Shown here: positions 1 to 11,469 of the stretch, piece by piece
How positions within the stretch are numbered: position 1 is the stretch's first letter
Layout of the letters: each line of letters opens with the position of its first letter
Assembly: GCA_936432065.2 (NCBI GenBank)
Contig: OW386288.2
Location: 13,876,706-13,940,705 of the forward strand
Source of the DNA: Rutpela maculata
Taxonomy: Eukaryota; Arthropoda; Insecta; Coleoptera; Cerambycidae
Reading direction: 5' to 3'
Length of the DNA: 64,000 nt
Position numbers and translations under genes: made by a program
The notes under the pieces: generated by a model
What the model saw: the letters and a program-made list of their open reading frames with translations, nothing else
Databases searched by the model: none
What the model was told of the DNA's origin: nothing

Positions 1-832
1 CTTCTAAACGTAAAAAAGTAAGAAAGGTTTCTATAAACATATGACCGGAAATGCTTCCTCTAAGGATGGCACCTAAATAGTATCCCGCCGTTCCTACTGT
101 ATCCTTTACAATCGTATCTAATGCACTGACGAGGTCGCAGTATGTGGCTTCATATCCTCCGTTCCTTCTATTTCATTTAATCAGTTGATCCACGCTGTCA
201 TGAAAGAAAATTTTCAGCATTGCCATGGCTTAGATATTACAATTGTATAATGATTCAAATTAATATTTCCGCCTTTGGCAACTCACACTGCATGACGTCA
301 CAATGGGGAAACTTAGTCTCATGTCAGGCATTAGCTTTGGACTCCATAACAGAATTAAAAAGTTTTACATTGCAATTTTTAATGTTTTCCTGTTTGCTAA
401 TAACACAGAAGACAGGAAGTATACAGAAACGAAAGCTTGCCGCGGCACCTTTGATATCGGGTGTCTGATTTATGTGACCTGGAAGTGACAATGATATGTC
501 TTACTACACTCAGAGAAATGATGTACACAAAAAAATACATCAATATTTCGGTTCAATACACTGTACACTGGGAAAACTGTCTTGTTTTATATTTAGTAGA
601 TAGGTACATGAATAGGAATACGTATATACGGTATTAATGAAGTTGGGGGCCCACGTCATAGTGTATTGCAAAAAGTTCAAAAAAAGAAGTACACTTCTAT
701 ATTTATATCCCGTCTTTCAATCATAATAATGCGCTTTTAAGCCAATGTATTTTTTTTCATACTGCTACCAGAATATGAAAATGCTATCATGGAAAGTAGT
801 ACAATGTATAGATATACAATGAAAGAGACATA
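1..832. other. Non-coding stretch, probable intron
   Basis: No supported gene. The only structure seen is at about 385-440, a segment of some 55 bp matching, in inverted orientation, 2718-2775 (both contain ACAGAAGACAGGAA). This marks an old dispersed repeat. The stretch lies downstream of the last recognised PLC-beta exon on the minus strand, so it is probably intronic. Confidence 0.4.
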
Positions 833-1018
833 TACCGTGCGTGTAATTTCCCATTAGGCATGTACATCCACGTAGCGCGATAGATATGACAACATAGCTG
901 CCGTAAATTCCTCCGTCGAGCGGAGCATTCCAGCCTGTTATTTCATTTTAGCCAGCTGGCACGCGCGATGTTGTAATTTTACTCCCTATGCCTAGCGTTC
1001 GGCTACACGCACGGTATT
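833..1018. repeat. Short hairpin repeat (MITE-like)
   Basis: The left end reads ACCGTGCGTGTA and the right end carries its inverse TACACGCACGGT. Inner segments also pair partly (TAGGCAT with ATGCCTA). This makes a stem of about 40 bp with mismatches around a roughly 100-bp GC-richer loop. No coding potential or clear target duplication was seen. It is probably a non-autonomous DNA element. Confidence 0.45.
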
Positions 1019-1117
1019 ATGTATATAACTATATTGGCTATATTGTTGAATAGAATATTACAAATCAAATAGTACAGTGAAAAAAATGTTTACGTAAAAT
1101 AATAATATACGTGAATA

Positions 1118-2169
1118 GGGCATGTGCACAGCTAACCTCAAAAATATATATTTCTTAAGATTTATGAGTATTTCGTAGCTGATGTTAAAATTTCAGCTTG
1201 GTTTCCATACTTTCAACTAAAATCTAATTCAGTGTAATGTTTTTGAAGTTCTAAATACTTTCTCCTAATAGAATAGGACTCCTTTTGTAGGTTGGAAATC
1301 TAACCTGTAATTATCAGTCTATTTTTTTTATTAACCAACATTATTGAAAAATTATTAGCCTGAATTTTTAAATATTTGCTTGGAGCCAGTATTGCTCCAA
1401 GCTGAAATGAGTATACAAACATTAAAAACCGCTGCCCAAGGAATCACGACTTCCACATCCAAATTTTCTATCCAAGTCACTCACAATGAAGTATGTGGAA
1501 ATAATTGCTTATGGAACTTTAATTATATAATATTTGAAATCCTCTACCCCAAAAACTTATAAAAAGATACCCCACATCGGTAGTGGGGTGGGGGTGGTGA
1601 TAGGGGGGTGGTAGTGGGGGTTGATAAAGTAAAACAATATTTTGAGGTTTCTGGTTCTTGTACACGCACTAAATCACAATTTTTTTTTCATCCCCTTTAA
1701 TAATGGCGGGGGTGGTAATGGGGGTGGCTAATGCCAATGATTTAGCTTCTCTTGTATATACTAAATACTAATTTTCTGGACTCTTACCTGCTTGATTTAG
1801 CTATTTACCTCAAATTTACCCCCATTTACCCCCCAACCCTTCCACGGAACGAGATGAAAATATAATCTAGTTCCAGATCTCGTTAAAGTACATATGTGTA
1901 GCAAATTTCAAGTCAATATCTTAAACGGTTCTAGAGTAAACGTGGGCACAAAAAAAGTTACAGACAGACCGACCGAATTTTTTTTTCGCTCAAACTTAAA
2001 ATCTCGACGTTTCATGACATTCTAAGCCTATTTGAACAATAAAAATTTTTAAAAATTTTTTTGTCGTTACTATACTTCCACTGGATGTGGAAGTAAAATG
2101 AGAACAAACCTGAAAAACTTAAAATTTGAGGTTATGTTAGTTATATGATGCACATTATTGCACATGCCC
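1118..2169. mobile_element. TIR element interrupted by an ACTTCCAC-family insertion
   Basis: The ends are inverted repeats beginning GGGCATGTGCA (1118-1128 and 2159-2169), with weaker pairing inside (CTAACCTCAAA against TTTGAGGTTA). The left 230 bp (1118-1345) is highly similar, in inverted orientation, to 53450-53690, so this is a dispersed family. The interior is occupied by a copy of the ACTTCCAC-ended repeat (1424-2094). No transposase is visible. Confidence 0.5.
1424..2094 (+). mobile_element. ACTTCCAC-family repeat, copy A
   Basis: Begins with a leader AACCGCTGCCCAAGGAATCA, then ACTTCCACATCC, and ends CTGGATGTGGAAGT, so the termini are about 14-bp inverted repeats. The interior has GT-rich/CA-rich blocks (GGTAGTGGGGTGGGGGTGG), a conserved segment around ATCTTAAACGGTTCTAGAGT and a short tract of GACAGACC type. 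Other copies are at 35612-36183 (minus), 47243-47953 (minus), 49770-50350 (plus) and a partial one at 55100-55309 (plus). It has no open frame of note and is non-autonomous. Confidence 0.65.
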
Positions 2170-3928
2170 AATTATTGATTTTTTTTTAATTGATACAATG
2201 AAAAGTTCTTTAGTATGGTACGAGTTGAGAGTCATTACTTAATTACCTTATTCATGGTCACAATACAATTCTGTTCATTAGAAACTGAACATATTCTGTA
2301 ACTTATTGCATTTCTGATAAGAAAATATGTATTTCCTTTCATATTACTTCTTTTCAACTGCTAATTGTTTAGTATATCTAACATTACTTACTTTTAGTTG
2401 TTTCAGTAATATAAAGTACATACCTTTCAGGATCTTTGGGAAATAGAAAGAAGCTTATTTGTTTCACCTTCGAAGGGTATGGATGAAAAGCACAACCCGT
2501 ATACCATTTAGAACCCATTATAAACAAAAATCAAATAAAGAAATAAACTTAGAATAAGAAATTGTCGAAAATTGGAAGAAAAAGGCACGAAAATAACCAA
2601 CCATCGTGTAAGAGTTTCAAAGACTGTCAATCGCACAACGTCAAAAATTATCATACGGCTTTTGACAAATATATATGCCTTATCGTCATGGCGACTATGA
2701 ACAAATTTGGTCCCGTCAGAAAGGCTTGCTTGCGCTTCTGTATAGTTCCTGTCTTCTGTGCTAATAGCTACATAAGAACTGTCTCTGGAATGAAACATGG
2801 TTCAGATTTTGCATAGCTGAAAAAAATTCCTTGAATTTTCTAGGTTTTCCTTGACAAACAAAAATGTTTTTTGATGACAAATAATTATTATTATCATTAC
2901 GTCAAACGTAATTTTGGATAATCAAATAATTTTTACTTCAATTTTCGGTTTGACAAAAGAAATAATTTGTTTTATAAAATCGTCATTAATTGGACGGACG
3001 AAAATTAACAGTGGGACTCCGCAAGAAGTTCATTGATTTCCATATTGTGACTCAAAATTCCATGATTTTTGAGAAATATTTAAAATTCCGTGATATTTTC
3101 ATAATTCTTTCAGGGTTTGTAAAATTCCCTGAATTTTCCAGGTTTTTCATATGAGTCGCTTCCGTGAAAATCTTCCCTACGGGCTCTGGCTACAACTTAA
3201 CCTGTAAGAAATTACCCAAAGAAACGTTGTCAAGCTCTCATACTATTACATCTCCACAGAATTATCGGAAAATTCTACCCCCCACGTGTACACGCCTAAT
3301 ATAGGAATCTCATTTGGAGTACTTTTATTAAAACCACAAGACTGAGTGGTTTGTCATCCAAATCACTTTGCAACTCCATTCCATCCTAACAGAATTAGAC
3401 TGCATGCGGCCTCTTAATTACGTCCGACGCCGACGCCACTGCAACAATCATTTGAATTTTTTCTCCTCCGCAATCTAACGAGTTCGCTTTCCTGTCACCC
3501 CTCCCGACTACGTAATGAAATTTCTATCGCAGCATGGAAAAATTCATTAGTAAAATGAGATTAAATTTTATAAACGTTGTAGGTGCACCGGGCAACGAAT
3601 GACGTCAAGCATCGCACCGACGCGACGTGCGACATCCGCAACCCCATCTTCAGTTTAAATTCGTCAAAGTAACGGGACATGTGATATTCGTTAATGAACA
3701 TTTCATAATGACGAGCGCAAACGGGTTATTTTTGCCTAGTTTCTTCAGTGGCTGGGCAGAGATACGAACAGCAGCGTACAACAAAGTATTTTAATAGGCT
3801 TCAGTGAAATTATATTATAGTGTAGACTTGCTACTCGAAAATGAATCGATACTTCCATTTTTGAGTAAAAGAAAATTATTTTAACCGTGCATAGAAAGAA
3901 AATTCAACCAAAATGAAAATAAGGAGAC
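2170..3928. other. Non-coding stretch with old repeat debris
   Basis: Nothing codes here that I can support. 2718-2775 is the inverted partner of 385-440. 2820-3160 contains repeated variants of AAAATTCC(A/C)TGAATTTTCC, an imperfect simple repeat seen again near 11990-12060. The stretch 3430-3660 is GC-richer with CGACGC clusters but shows no frame. Confidence 0.4.
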
Positions 3929-4258
3929 GTGGACAGAATTTGGCACTGGAAAAATCAGAAACATTTATCTTGTAAAGATATCAGGATTCAGGAAAAATGT
4001 CTTGTTCTCCTGTTTTTTCATTTACTTACGGGTTGTGATATCGCTTCTTTATTTTTTAAGGAAATAAAAAAGAAGTGTTGGGAAGCTTGGGATTCCTTTC
4101 CGTATGTCACTGCCACTCATAGATTTGATTCAAGATCCAAAGCAGTCAAATAATGAACAATTAAGAATACTCTCAAAGTTTGTCATAACAATTTACGATA
4201 AGTATTCCGGAACAGATAATATCAACCTGTGTCGAATGGAGTTAGTTGAACGAGAATA
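3929..4258 (+). pseudogene. Broken fragment of a PIN/FEN-nuclease-like transposon-associated protein
   Basis: The first frame contains LLTGCDIASLFFKEIKKKCW followed by EAWDSFPYVT. After a frameshift near 4130 the neighbouring frame continues with LRILSKFVITIYDKYSGTDN and ends at a stop near 4258. Proteins of this type are common in arthropod and cnidarian genomes, with an N-terminal HEEAD motif, a central GCD...GKK motif and a Cys-rich C-terminus. The central motif resembles the helix-hairpin-helix of FEN-type nucleases; that resemblance is my inference. The N-terminal acidic motifs and the Cys-rich tail are absent, so this is a central piece only. Two better relatives lie at 42672-43520 and 44775-45287. 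Confidence 0.6.
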
Positions 4259-4499
4259 AAGCACAATCCAAAAGGATGTGCAATAAAAGTTATAGAAAAT
4301 CGCATGTACTGTCGTGCGCAAAAAAAATGGGACAAGTCTTATAACGCATTTTTGTTGAAATCTAATTATGTACATCTAACTTTAATTTTTGTGACATTGT
4401 CAGTTATTTGTCAAAATTCATTGCAAGTGTGCAAATAGAGACAGATTTACATTAGAAAAAAATAGTTGTCCTATTTTTTTTTGCTTACAACAGTACACT

Positions 4500-5461
4500 T
4501 CTGTGCAATAAAATCCCGTATACTTGAAGAATCAATTAATTCAGTTTTTACTAATATTAAATGATGTAAATCATTGGAATTTTGATTTTGATTTTTTATT
4601 ATCATATAGGTTATAAAAAAGTGACATTGATTGTGAAATGTCATAAGTAAGGTATTTGGAAAAATGTTAATGACTTAATGATTTCGATTTATAACAAACG
4701 TAAAAATTGACGTTGAAAAATTGTGTCCGAGATAAGGCCAGGATTCTGAAAGCTCAAAACATTAAAAAGCTGTTTTCTGCATGATTGTTCTGCACGTGTC
4801 TGCCTGCCATACACGCTTATCCATGCCAAAACATTAACAGAAAATCGCCCGGACCTGTTCCGCGAAGACACGTAGCGTTCGTGAAACCTGGGTATTTGCT
4901 GGACGGTACACCAGAATATTACAAGACTGAAAAACTTTTTCATCGGTAAACACAACATTGTTTCAAAACTCCAACGGGCGATAGACATCATTTAAACAAA
5001 ACAGAATGCGGGCTTGCTTATGTTCTTCTGTTAATATGGTCTTCTTGGCACTTACACAGATTTTTAATTCCGATTTTCCTATCCTTCGGCTAGCTGTTGA
5101 CCTCGATGTTGGAAAATTTGTTATGGACACTGCGTCTACTGTTATTTGAAACGGATTTTCCCTCAAATAGCCAAGGAGCGCGTCATCTTGAGAGAGATTT
5201 GAACTTCTCGGTCGGACTGAACCGTCTTTTCTTTATCCTCCCACCTTTTCTTCACACTCATAACGGCACTTTTATTTAAGTGATAATGGTTAGCAACTGC
5301 TCTGATAGACAGACCAGCCCTCTTCAATTTTAGAGAGAATTAGAATTTTTTCATGTTCAGTTAATTTCGGCATTTCAAAAATATGACACGGACACTGACA
5401 AATAAATAAAGAATTATTTAATATAGTGGAAAATAGGTGTACAGGATTTTATTGCACAGAT
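4500..5461 (-). mobile_element. Tc1/mariner-type element, internally deleted
   Basis: Inverted termini CTGTGCAATAAAATCC sit at about 4500-4516 and 5445-5460 (the right copy reads GGATTTTATTGCACAG), extending imperfectly to about 26 bp. They enclose transposase remnants on the minus strand. At 0.96 kb it is shorter than a complete element, which would be 1.3 kb or more. The C-terminal part of the transposase is missing. No clear TA duplication could be assigned. Confidence 0.6.
4690..5375 (-). pseudogene. Tc1/mariner-superfamily transposase remnant
   Basis: Read on the minus strand from about 5375, the remnant starts MPKLTEHEKILILSKIEEG, a helix-turn-helix start. After a frameshift it continues with SITNFPTSRSTASRRIGKSE and KKTILTEEHKQARILFCLND. 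After another shift come VVFTDEKVF, which holds the first catalytic Asp, and RNRSGRFSVNVLAWIS. The segments that would hold the second and third acidic residues are missing or unreadable. At least three frame changes make it non-functional. Family membership rests on motif order and on the flanking inverted termini. Confidence 0.7.
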
Positions 5462-6703
5462 GGTGGCGCTCCTTTTTCTGGTCGTCAGAAAAAAATTTTT
5501 TCGTCCTCATCTCAAAATTGATGCGCGGACGGGGTAAAATCCAAAACAAAATTTTTTAGTCCCCATAAATTTTACTCGAAATAATAGCATATTAAGCTCG
5601 TAACGCCTCTTATATTAGGCTCGTAGCGCCCCCAAGGCCGGCCCTGAATGTACGGGATATTTTTAGATCCCGTATCCCATATCCCATCTGATAGGCCATA
5701 AAAAAAGCTTTTTAATGGTTATTAAAAATGCCATTTATCTTAAAAATTATACTAGATATTAAATTTTATATTTTGTGACCATTAAGTCATGGTAGCCCAA
5801 AAAATATATATCAATCATTTAAATTTTCCATTTTATTTAAGACAAAGTGAAATTAATTACCAACAAATATTTTCAAAGAACTAACGTACTGTTTACTTTA
5901 AATGACACATTTTGTTTTCCTCGGCTTATTTGATAAATTGTAAAAGTACAGTAAATTAGACAAAAATTTTTAATCCTGCAAAAAATGTTTTTACAAAAAT
6001 GGCGCTAATTTTTATGAGCTATAAAAGGTTTTAAAAAATATTTGATATCCATAACTGAGACGAGGGTTCCATCTGAATAATAGTAAGTCAGGCGAGGAAT
6101 AGTGTCAGTCTGTAGTGACTGTTTGTCGGTATGGTGTCTGTCTGTTTGTTGGTGCTATATTTACAAAACTGATGGAGAAAAAGTACAAAAGTATCGAGTA
6201 CTCAACATAAACGTAACTTATTATAAAAAATAACAATATTTATTCTGCTGTTTCAAAAAATCGCGATGAGGTAATAATGGTACAAATTTCAATCCCCGCA
6301 ATTATCCCTGGACTTCCTGAAAATATTAAAGCTGAAAAATCTGCAATTATCTATAAAAAAATATTTCATTCATAAGGTCATATACAGTGTGTCCAACTAA
6401 GTCGGCACCATATGGGAAACTTTTTTATTATTGGTTTTATGAAAAAAAGTTAGTCTTGATAAAAAGTTTTGTATGGCCTAAAACCCAGAATGAAATGATC
6501 AGATATCAATTTTTTGTAGTCGTATACGAGGTTTGTCGAAAAATGTAAATTTTGCTCAAGAGTAAAGTACCTTTATTTATTACAATATCGACAATCGTTA
6601 TTAAGAAAAGTTGATCCTAATTGAAAACTACGGTCAGATATCAAATGTTCTATTTTTTCAAATTAAATTTTCACCACATTTTTCTGAATGATGACCATAT
6701 AGA
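5462..6703. other. Non-coding AT-rich stretch
   Basis: No gene supported. Around 5634-5650 the sequence GGCCGGCCCTGA resembles, in inverse, the CAGGGCCGGCC start common to hAT-type elements; no partner end was found. Around 6386 there is an ACAGTGTGTCCAAC motif of the kind found at element ends, again unpaired. Confidence 0.35.
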
Positions 6704-9056
6704 AAAAAGGGCATAGCAGGATAAGCATGTGTTAGGTGCCCCCGCACCAATCAGGTCGAAATTTTTAGCACAAGTTGATAGTAGTATTAGATGAAATTTC
6801 CCAAAATATTATTTTTGGAAAACCATTTTTACGGGAGTTATGGGGGTAAAAAGAATATATGTTATGGCTTTTGATGGTGCAAATGTGGGAAAAAATTATT
6901 GAACCCATTTGTCGAAAAAAAGTGGTGAAAACATTTTTTCAAAATAAATTTTTTTTTTTTTAGGGGATGTTCCAGAGGCACACCCACCATTTTCTTCCAA
7001 ATAAATGCTTATATGCCCATTTAAAACATATCCAATTTTCAAAGCGATCGGAAGGGTACAACATACTCAAAATTGATAATCATTGGCAGACTGCGGGCGG
7101 CGCGTAGTCTATGTAATGAAGCATTATAAGACGACTTTTTTGTAAATATTTCGTGCAAAGACGAGATTACCTTCTCCCCTTCGTTTTCGAGGGTGCTGAA
7201 CACGATGCAGGTGGTGGGAGAAGTTTTTGACAGCCGCAACCCCCTGAAACGGCCATCCCTCTTATGGATCCCTTTATGTTTTCATATATAAACGGGTTTG
7301 GGGAGTGATTTATCAACGGGTTATACTTGAAATAATATGGAAGGGGGTATAGAGCAAGCAGAGTCCAGACAGCAGGCCTAGGGGGTTGATTAAACTCTCC
7401 CGAGAGGTGTAGTTTTTTTTTTTTTCAAATGATTCGGTTTTTTGGGGTCGCTGATCACGGGAAAAATATTTATTTTTAGCTCCAACCCCCTCAAATGGGT
7501 AGAAATCACCTCTCACTCACCGTTTGAGAGATGAAGAGGGGTTGGAGCTAAAAATGAATATTTTTCCCATGATCAGCCCAAAAACGGGGGAAACGCGTTT
7601 GAACCCGAATTATTTGATAAAAAATGATTTTCCACTCCTCGGAAGGGTTTAATTAACCCCCTAGGCATGCTGTCTGGACTCAACTTACTCTATAACCATC
7701 TTCCATGTTATTTCAAGTATAACCCGTTGATAAATGACTCTCCAGACCCGTATAGAAAACATAAAAAGATCCATAAGAGGGGTGGCCGTTTTAGGAGGTT
7801 TTCGGCGGTCAAAAACTTCTCCCACCACTTGCATCGTGTTCAACACCCTCGAAAACGGACGTAGGAAGGTAATTTCGTCTTTGCAAGAAATATTTACATT
7901 ATTTCTGCCTTTATTACATAGACTAGCGGTTCATTACTACATCTTACTACAACGGTCACTGGCGGCCATTACAACCCTACTATTTAAATCAGTATCAAAC
8001 TTCAAGAAGTGTGGTGCAAAAATTCTCTGACGTCAACTGTGGGGTCAAACAAAATCTAGTTTGAAAATCTTAAGATTCTGCAAGGATGACGTCCGCAGTC
8101 AGCCTACGAAAGAACTAGTTTTCAAAGTCCACTACGAGGAGGTTACAGTGCCTTTCACTAGTGAAGGTGCCTGTTTATTGTGAGTCCCCTTGCCTCTCAC
8201 GAGTCGGGGTGTTTATTTATCGTGAGTCTCCTTGCCTCTAACTAGTCGGGGCGCTTGTTTATTGTAAGTTCCCTTGCCTCTCATTAGTCGAGGTGCTTGG
8301 TTATTATGAGTCCCCTTGCCTCTCACAATTCGGGTTGACTTTTTTGCGCGAGTCCTCTTGCCTCTCACGAATCAGGTTACTCTATATTGATGAGACTTTT
8401 CTTAGTCTTTATTCTTCGAGAACATCCCATAAAAAAATTTATTTTGGAAAAATTTTTCAAAAAAGTTGCAGGGGGTTGCGGCGGTCAAAAACTTCTCCCA
8501 CCACTTGCATCGTGTTCAGCACCCTCGAAAACGAGGGGGAGAAGGTAATCTCGTCTTTGCACGAAATATTTACAAAAAAGTCGTGCTTACATAGACTACG
8601 CGCCGCCCGCAGTCTGCCAATGATTATCAATTTTAAGTATGTTGTACCCTTCCGATCGCTTTGAAAATTGGATATGTTTTAAAGGGGCATATAAGCTTTT
8701 ATTTGGAAGAAAATGGTGGGAGTGCCTCTAGAACATCCCCTAAGAAAAAAATATTTTATATTTTGAAAAAATTTTGTCACCACTTTTTTTTCGACAAATG
8801 GACTCAATAATTTTTTCCCACATTTGCACCATCAAAAGCCATAACATATATTTTTTTCATGAAAATCGGTTTATCCGTTCTCGAGAAAAAAATTTTTTTC
8901 CATTTTTCTTTTTACCCCCATAACTCCCGTAAAAATGGTTTTCCAAAAATAATATTTTGGGAAATTTCATCTAACACTACTATCAATTTGTGCTAAAAAT
9001 TTCGACCCGATTGGTGCGGGGGCACCTAACACATGCTTATCCTGCTATGCCCTTTG
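6704..9056. mobile_element. Long foldback (inverted-repeat) element
   Basis: A very long palindrome. The left arm starts AAGGGCATAGCAGGATAAGC and the right arm ends with its inverse (GCTTATCCTGCTATGCCCTT). The arms pair through 6704-7500 and 7530-9056, with the centre near 7515 (GGGGTTGGAGCTAAAAA against TTTTTAGCTCCAACCCC). The right arm has an extra block of about 480 bp (8000-8475), and arm segment 7100-7250 is matched twice, at about 7800-7935 and 8475-8615. So part of the right arm is duplicated around the insert. No protein is encoded. The termini resemble those of the element at 31262-34880. Confidence 0.75.
8165..8390 (+). repeat. Tandem repeat, about 57-bp unit, four to five copies
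   Basis: Units contain the core CCCCTTGCCTCTCAC or close variants, followed by GAGTCGGGGTG(T/C)TT(G/A)TTTAT. They are diverged and sit inside the extra block in the right arm of the foldback element at 6704-9056. Confidence 0.7.
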
Positions 9057-10753
9057 TAAAAATTGAACAACTCTCGAAGAATAGAATATTTCTTCTCGTA
9101 GCAAAAACTGACAGAAAGTGAAGTACTTATAGCCATTTTGCGAAGACCATTTTTTTTAAATTAAATATATCAAAAAATAATGCAGATATTGATCTGAAAT
9201 TTTTATCAGTATACGAGCACATACTTTAGTAAAGTTTCAAAAATGTCTCTAAAATATTGCTGAAATTAAATTTTTTTTTTCAAAATTTCGGTTTTTTTGA
9301 ATTTACTCCTGACCTACTAAAGCTATCTTAACCTTCGAGGGCTCATTTTATAGGTTTTTCTAATACCTATGACTTTCCCATTTGAACTTTCCTCTCAGAT
9401 TATTAGCCTTCTATTTAAACGCGAAAAAACGACTTTTCAACTTTACGACCCCCCTTATCCGGTATGATATCAGTTGGCAAACTATAAGGGCTTGTTGTGG
9501 ATGTCCAACCCATCAACTTAAAACAATAAAATCGTGGTTATGTATTTTCGCCATGTCAAATTACAATTCGACTCTACTACTTGGCTTCAATTGCTTCGCT
9601 GCATGTATATGAAAATTTGCAAAATAAACAAGTTTGTCGCTTAGTCAAAATATGAGTACATTCTTAGCGAAGTAATAAGTCGAGTAATAAGTTCATGGTT
9701 GTTTAAAGAAAATAATAAAAAATAATCGATAGAAACATTGGAAGCGCTTATTTGTGTACCTATTTGAATTAAAAAAAAAATCAAATCGATAGCTTAATTA
9801 GATTTGAAGATATGTAACTGTAACAATGTAACTGTGAAAAAACACGATTTTTATAATCAATCAATTTCTCAAGTTTTTTCGAAATAAAAAATATCTGTAC
9901 CACAAAGAAATATCGTTATATAGAATTGTTCACTTTATAAAAACTCGTCTGATTCTACGCTGATTTTTTTTTCTCGAAAACGGAGATACTTTTATGGTTT
10001 ATTTCGCTCTACTATCGAGCTATTACACAAATGGAATTAATTTAAAGTGTACGTTAACGACGTTAACGTTGTGGAATCTCCTGTTACATGTCGTCACGCG
10101 TTGCTTGCGCGCCTAACGGATTTATTCAAACTTTAATGTTGAATACCGCTTGTAAATGAAAAAATAAGAAAAAATCCTTTACACACCGTGTTTTGTGTTA
10201 AGTAAAGATTTTAAAAATACTAAAATTATATTTTTTACAACAAGCCTAATTTAGTCCTCTACAAAATTGATAATAACATATTTGAGAGCACGATGAATAA
10301 TTTCTGAAAAATTTTGTATTACTGAAAATTGAATAATTTGTTTAAATTGTTTAAACAAAACGTACTAGAATAGTGCGGTGTAAATTTCAGCATCGAGGAA
10401 TTTTGAGAACAATTGCAGATGCATATTGCATATTGCATACTTATGATACGAAATTTGAAATTTTTAGTGAAAGAATAATTTGCATTGCTTTATTGTTGTA
10501 AAATATTTAATTATTTTTGTATTTGTATTTTGAAAATGGAAAAAATATCGTCGTTAATTTTTCGAGATTATTGGAAGGAACTTATTTCCTCCCTTCGCTC
10601 CCCCTAAAAAAAAATTGACCTCGATCTTGAGGCACATTGGTTTCTGAAAGAATTTCTATGCGAAGTTTTATCGATTCCCTATTTTCTCCCTTTATATTTC
10701 AAATCTGAGGCTATTTTTAGTGCATTACACAAAAAAAAAAAATACTGACTCAC
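9057..10753. other. Intron of the PLC-beta gene, no recognised feature
   Basis: AT-rich sequence with no supported frame. The donor GTGAGT at 10748-10753 (minus strand) opens this intron. The next PLC exon, which should encode the continuation of the X domain after ...LLAGCR, was not found in 1-10753. Confidence 0.5.
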
Positions 10754-11128
10754 CTACATCCCGCCAGGAGGCACTGTCGATACATCTCAGCGCTGGATTT
10801 CCCCGTGATCTGGTGCCCACTTAAGTACGTATTATGCGAAGAATTAATAAAATAATGTGCCAAGGGCTGATCCATGTCGTGGCTGAGATCAAATTTTCCG
10901 GCGGCCATAATATTGTTATCCTCCGAGAGAAGGTAACGCAGAAAACCTTCGAAGGAAAGTTGGCCTCTTTGCGCGTTGTATTTATTCGGTTCGTATAGCG
11001 CTATCAAATCTTTCGCCCTCGTCGTATCCGCGTAAGGGTATAAGATTTCGTTCAGTCTGGGGTCCCTCTGCGTTTTATTTAAAAAATCTACGAACTGGTG
11101 CGCCGTCATCACTTTCTTTGAACTCACA
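10754..11128 (-). CDS. Plc21C: Phospholipase C-beta exon: EF-hand region and start of X domain
   Basis: PLC-beta hydrolyses phosphatidylinositol 4,5-bisphosphate to diacylglycerol and inositol trisphosphate at the plasma membrane, downstream of Gq-coupled receptors. The exon starts after ...TATGTCTTTCAG and ends before GTGAGTCAG. Its 125 residues include FVDFLNKTQRDPRLNEILYP, GQLSFEGFLRYLLSEDN and HYFINSSHNTYLSG, the last holding the first catalytic His of the X domain, and it ends YRQCLLAGCR. The RDPRLNEIL and SSHNTYL motifs are diagnostic for PLC-beta. The FINSSHNTYL and QLSFEGFLRYL wording fits the Plc21C/PLCB1-4 group better than norpA. It enters in phase 2 (AT|T gives Ile) from the exon at 18718 and leaves in phase 2. 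No frame damage is seen, so the gene looks intact here. Confidence 0.93.
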
Positions 11129-11469
11129 CTGAAAGACATACCGGTAGTAAGATTAATCACATCGACTATAGTCCATTCGATTTAAGAATGAAGCGTCAAT
11201 TTTAGCTGTTTCAGCTTCTTATTGAAACAGTTCTCACCACAATCGGCTCTTTGAGACCTATCATCAATTGGTTTAGGCTTGGTCAAAGAGAATAACACAG
11301 AGTTGGAGGTTCGCGTGTATACCTGCAATAGCGTCATCTGTTGGTTCGGATGTGGAAATACTTGAATATGCACTTAAACACACCAAAGATCTAATCATCT
11401 TTGATACTCACATTTTGGAAACATGTCTGTGTATAAGTCACATGCGTGTTGTAATAAGAGTTGTGGCAA
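11129..11469. other. PLC intron, acceptor-side stretch
   Basis: Start of the 7.6-kb intron, read from its acceptor. The acceptor tract TATGTCTTTCAG lies at 11129-11140 on the minus strand. Nothing else was recognised. Confidence 0.5.
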
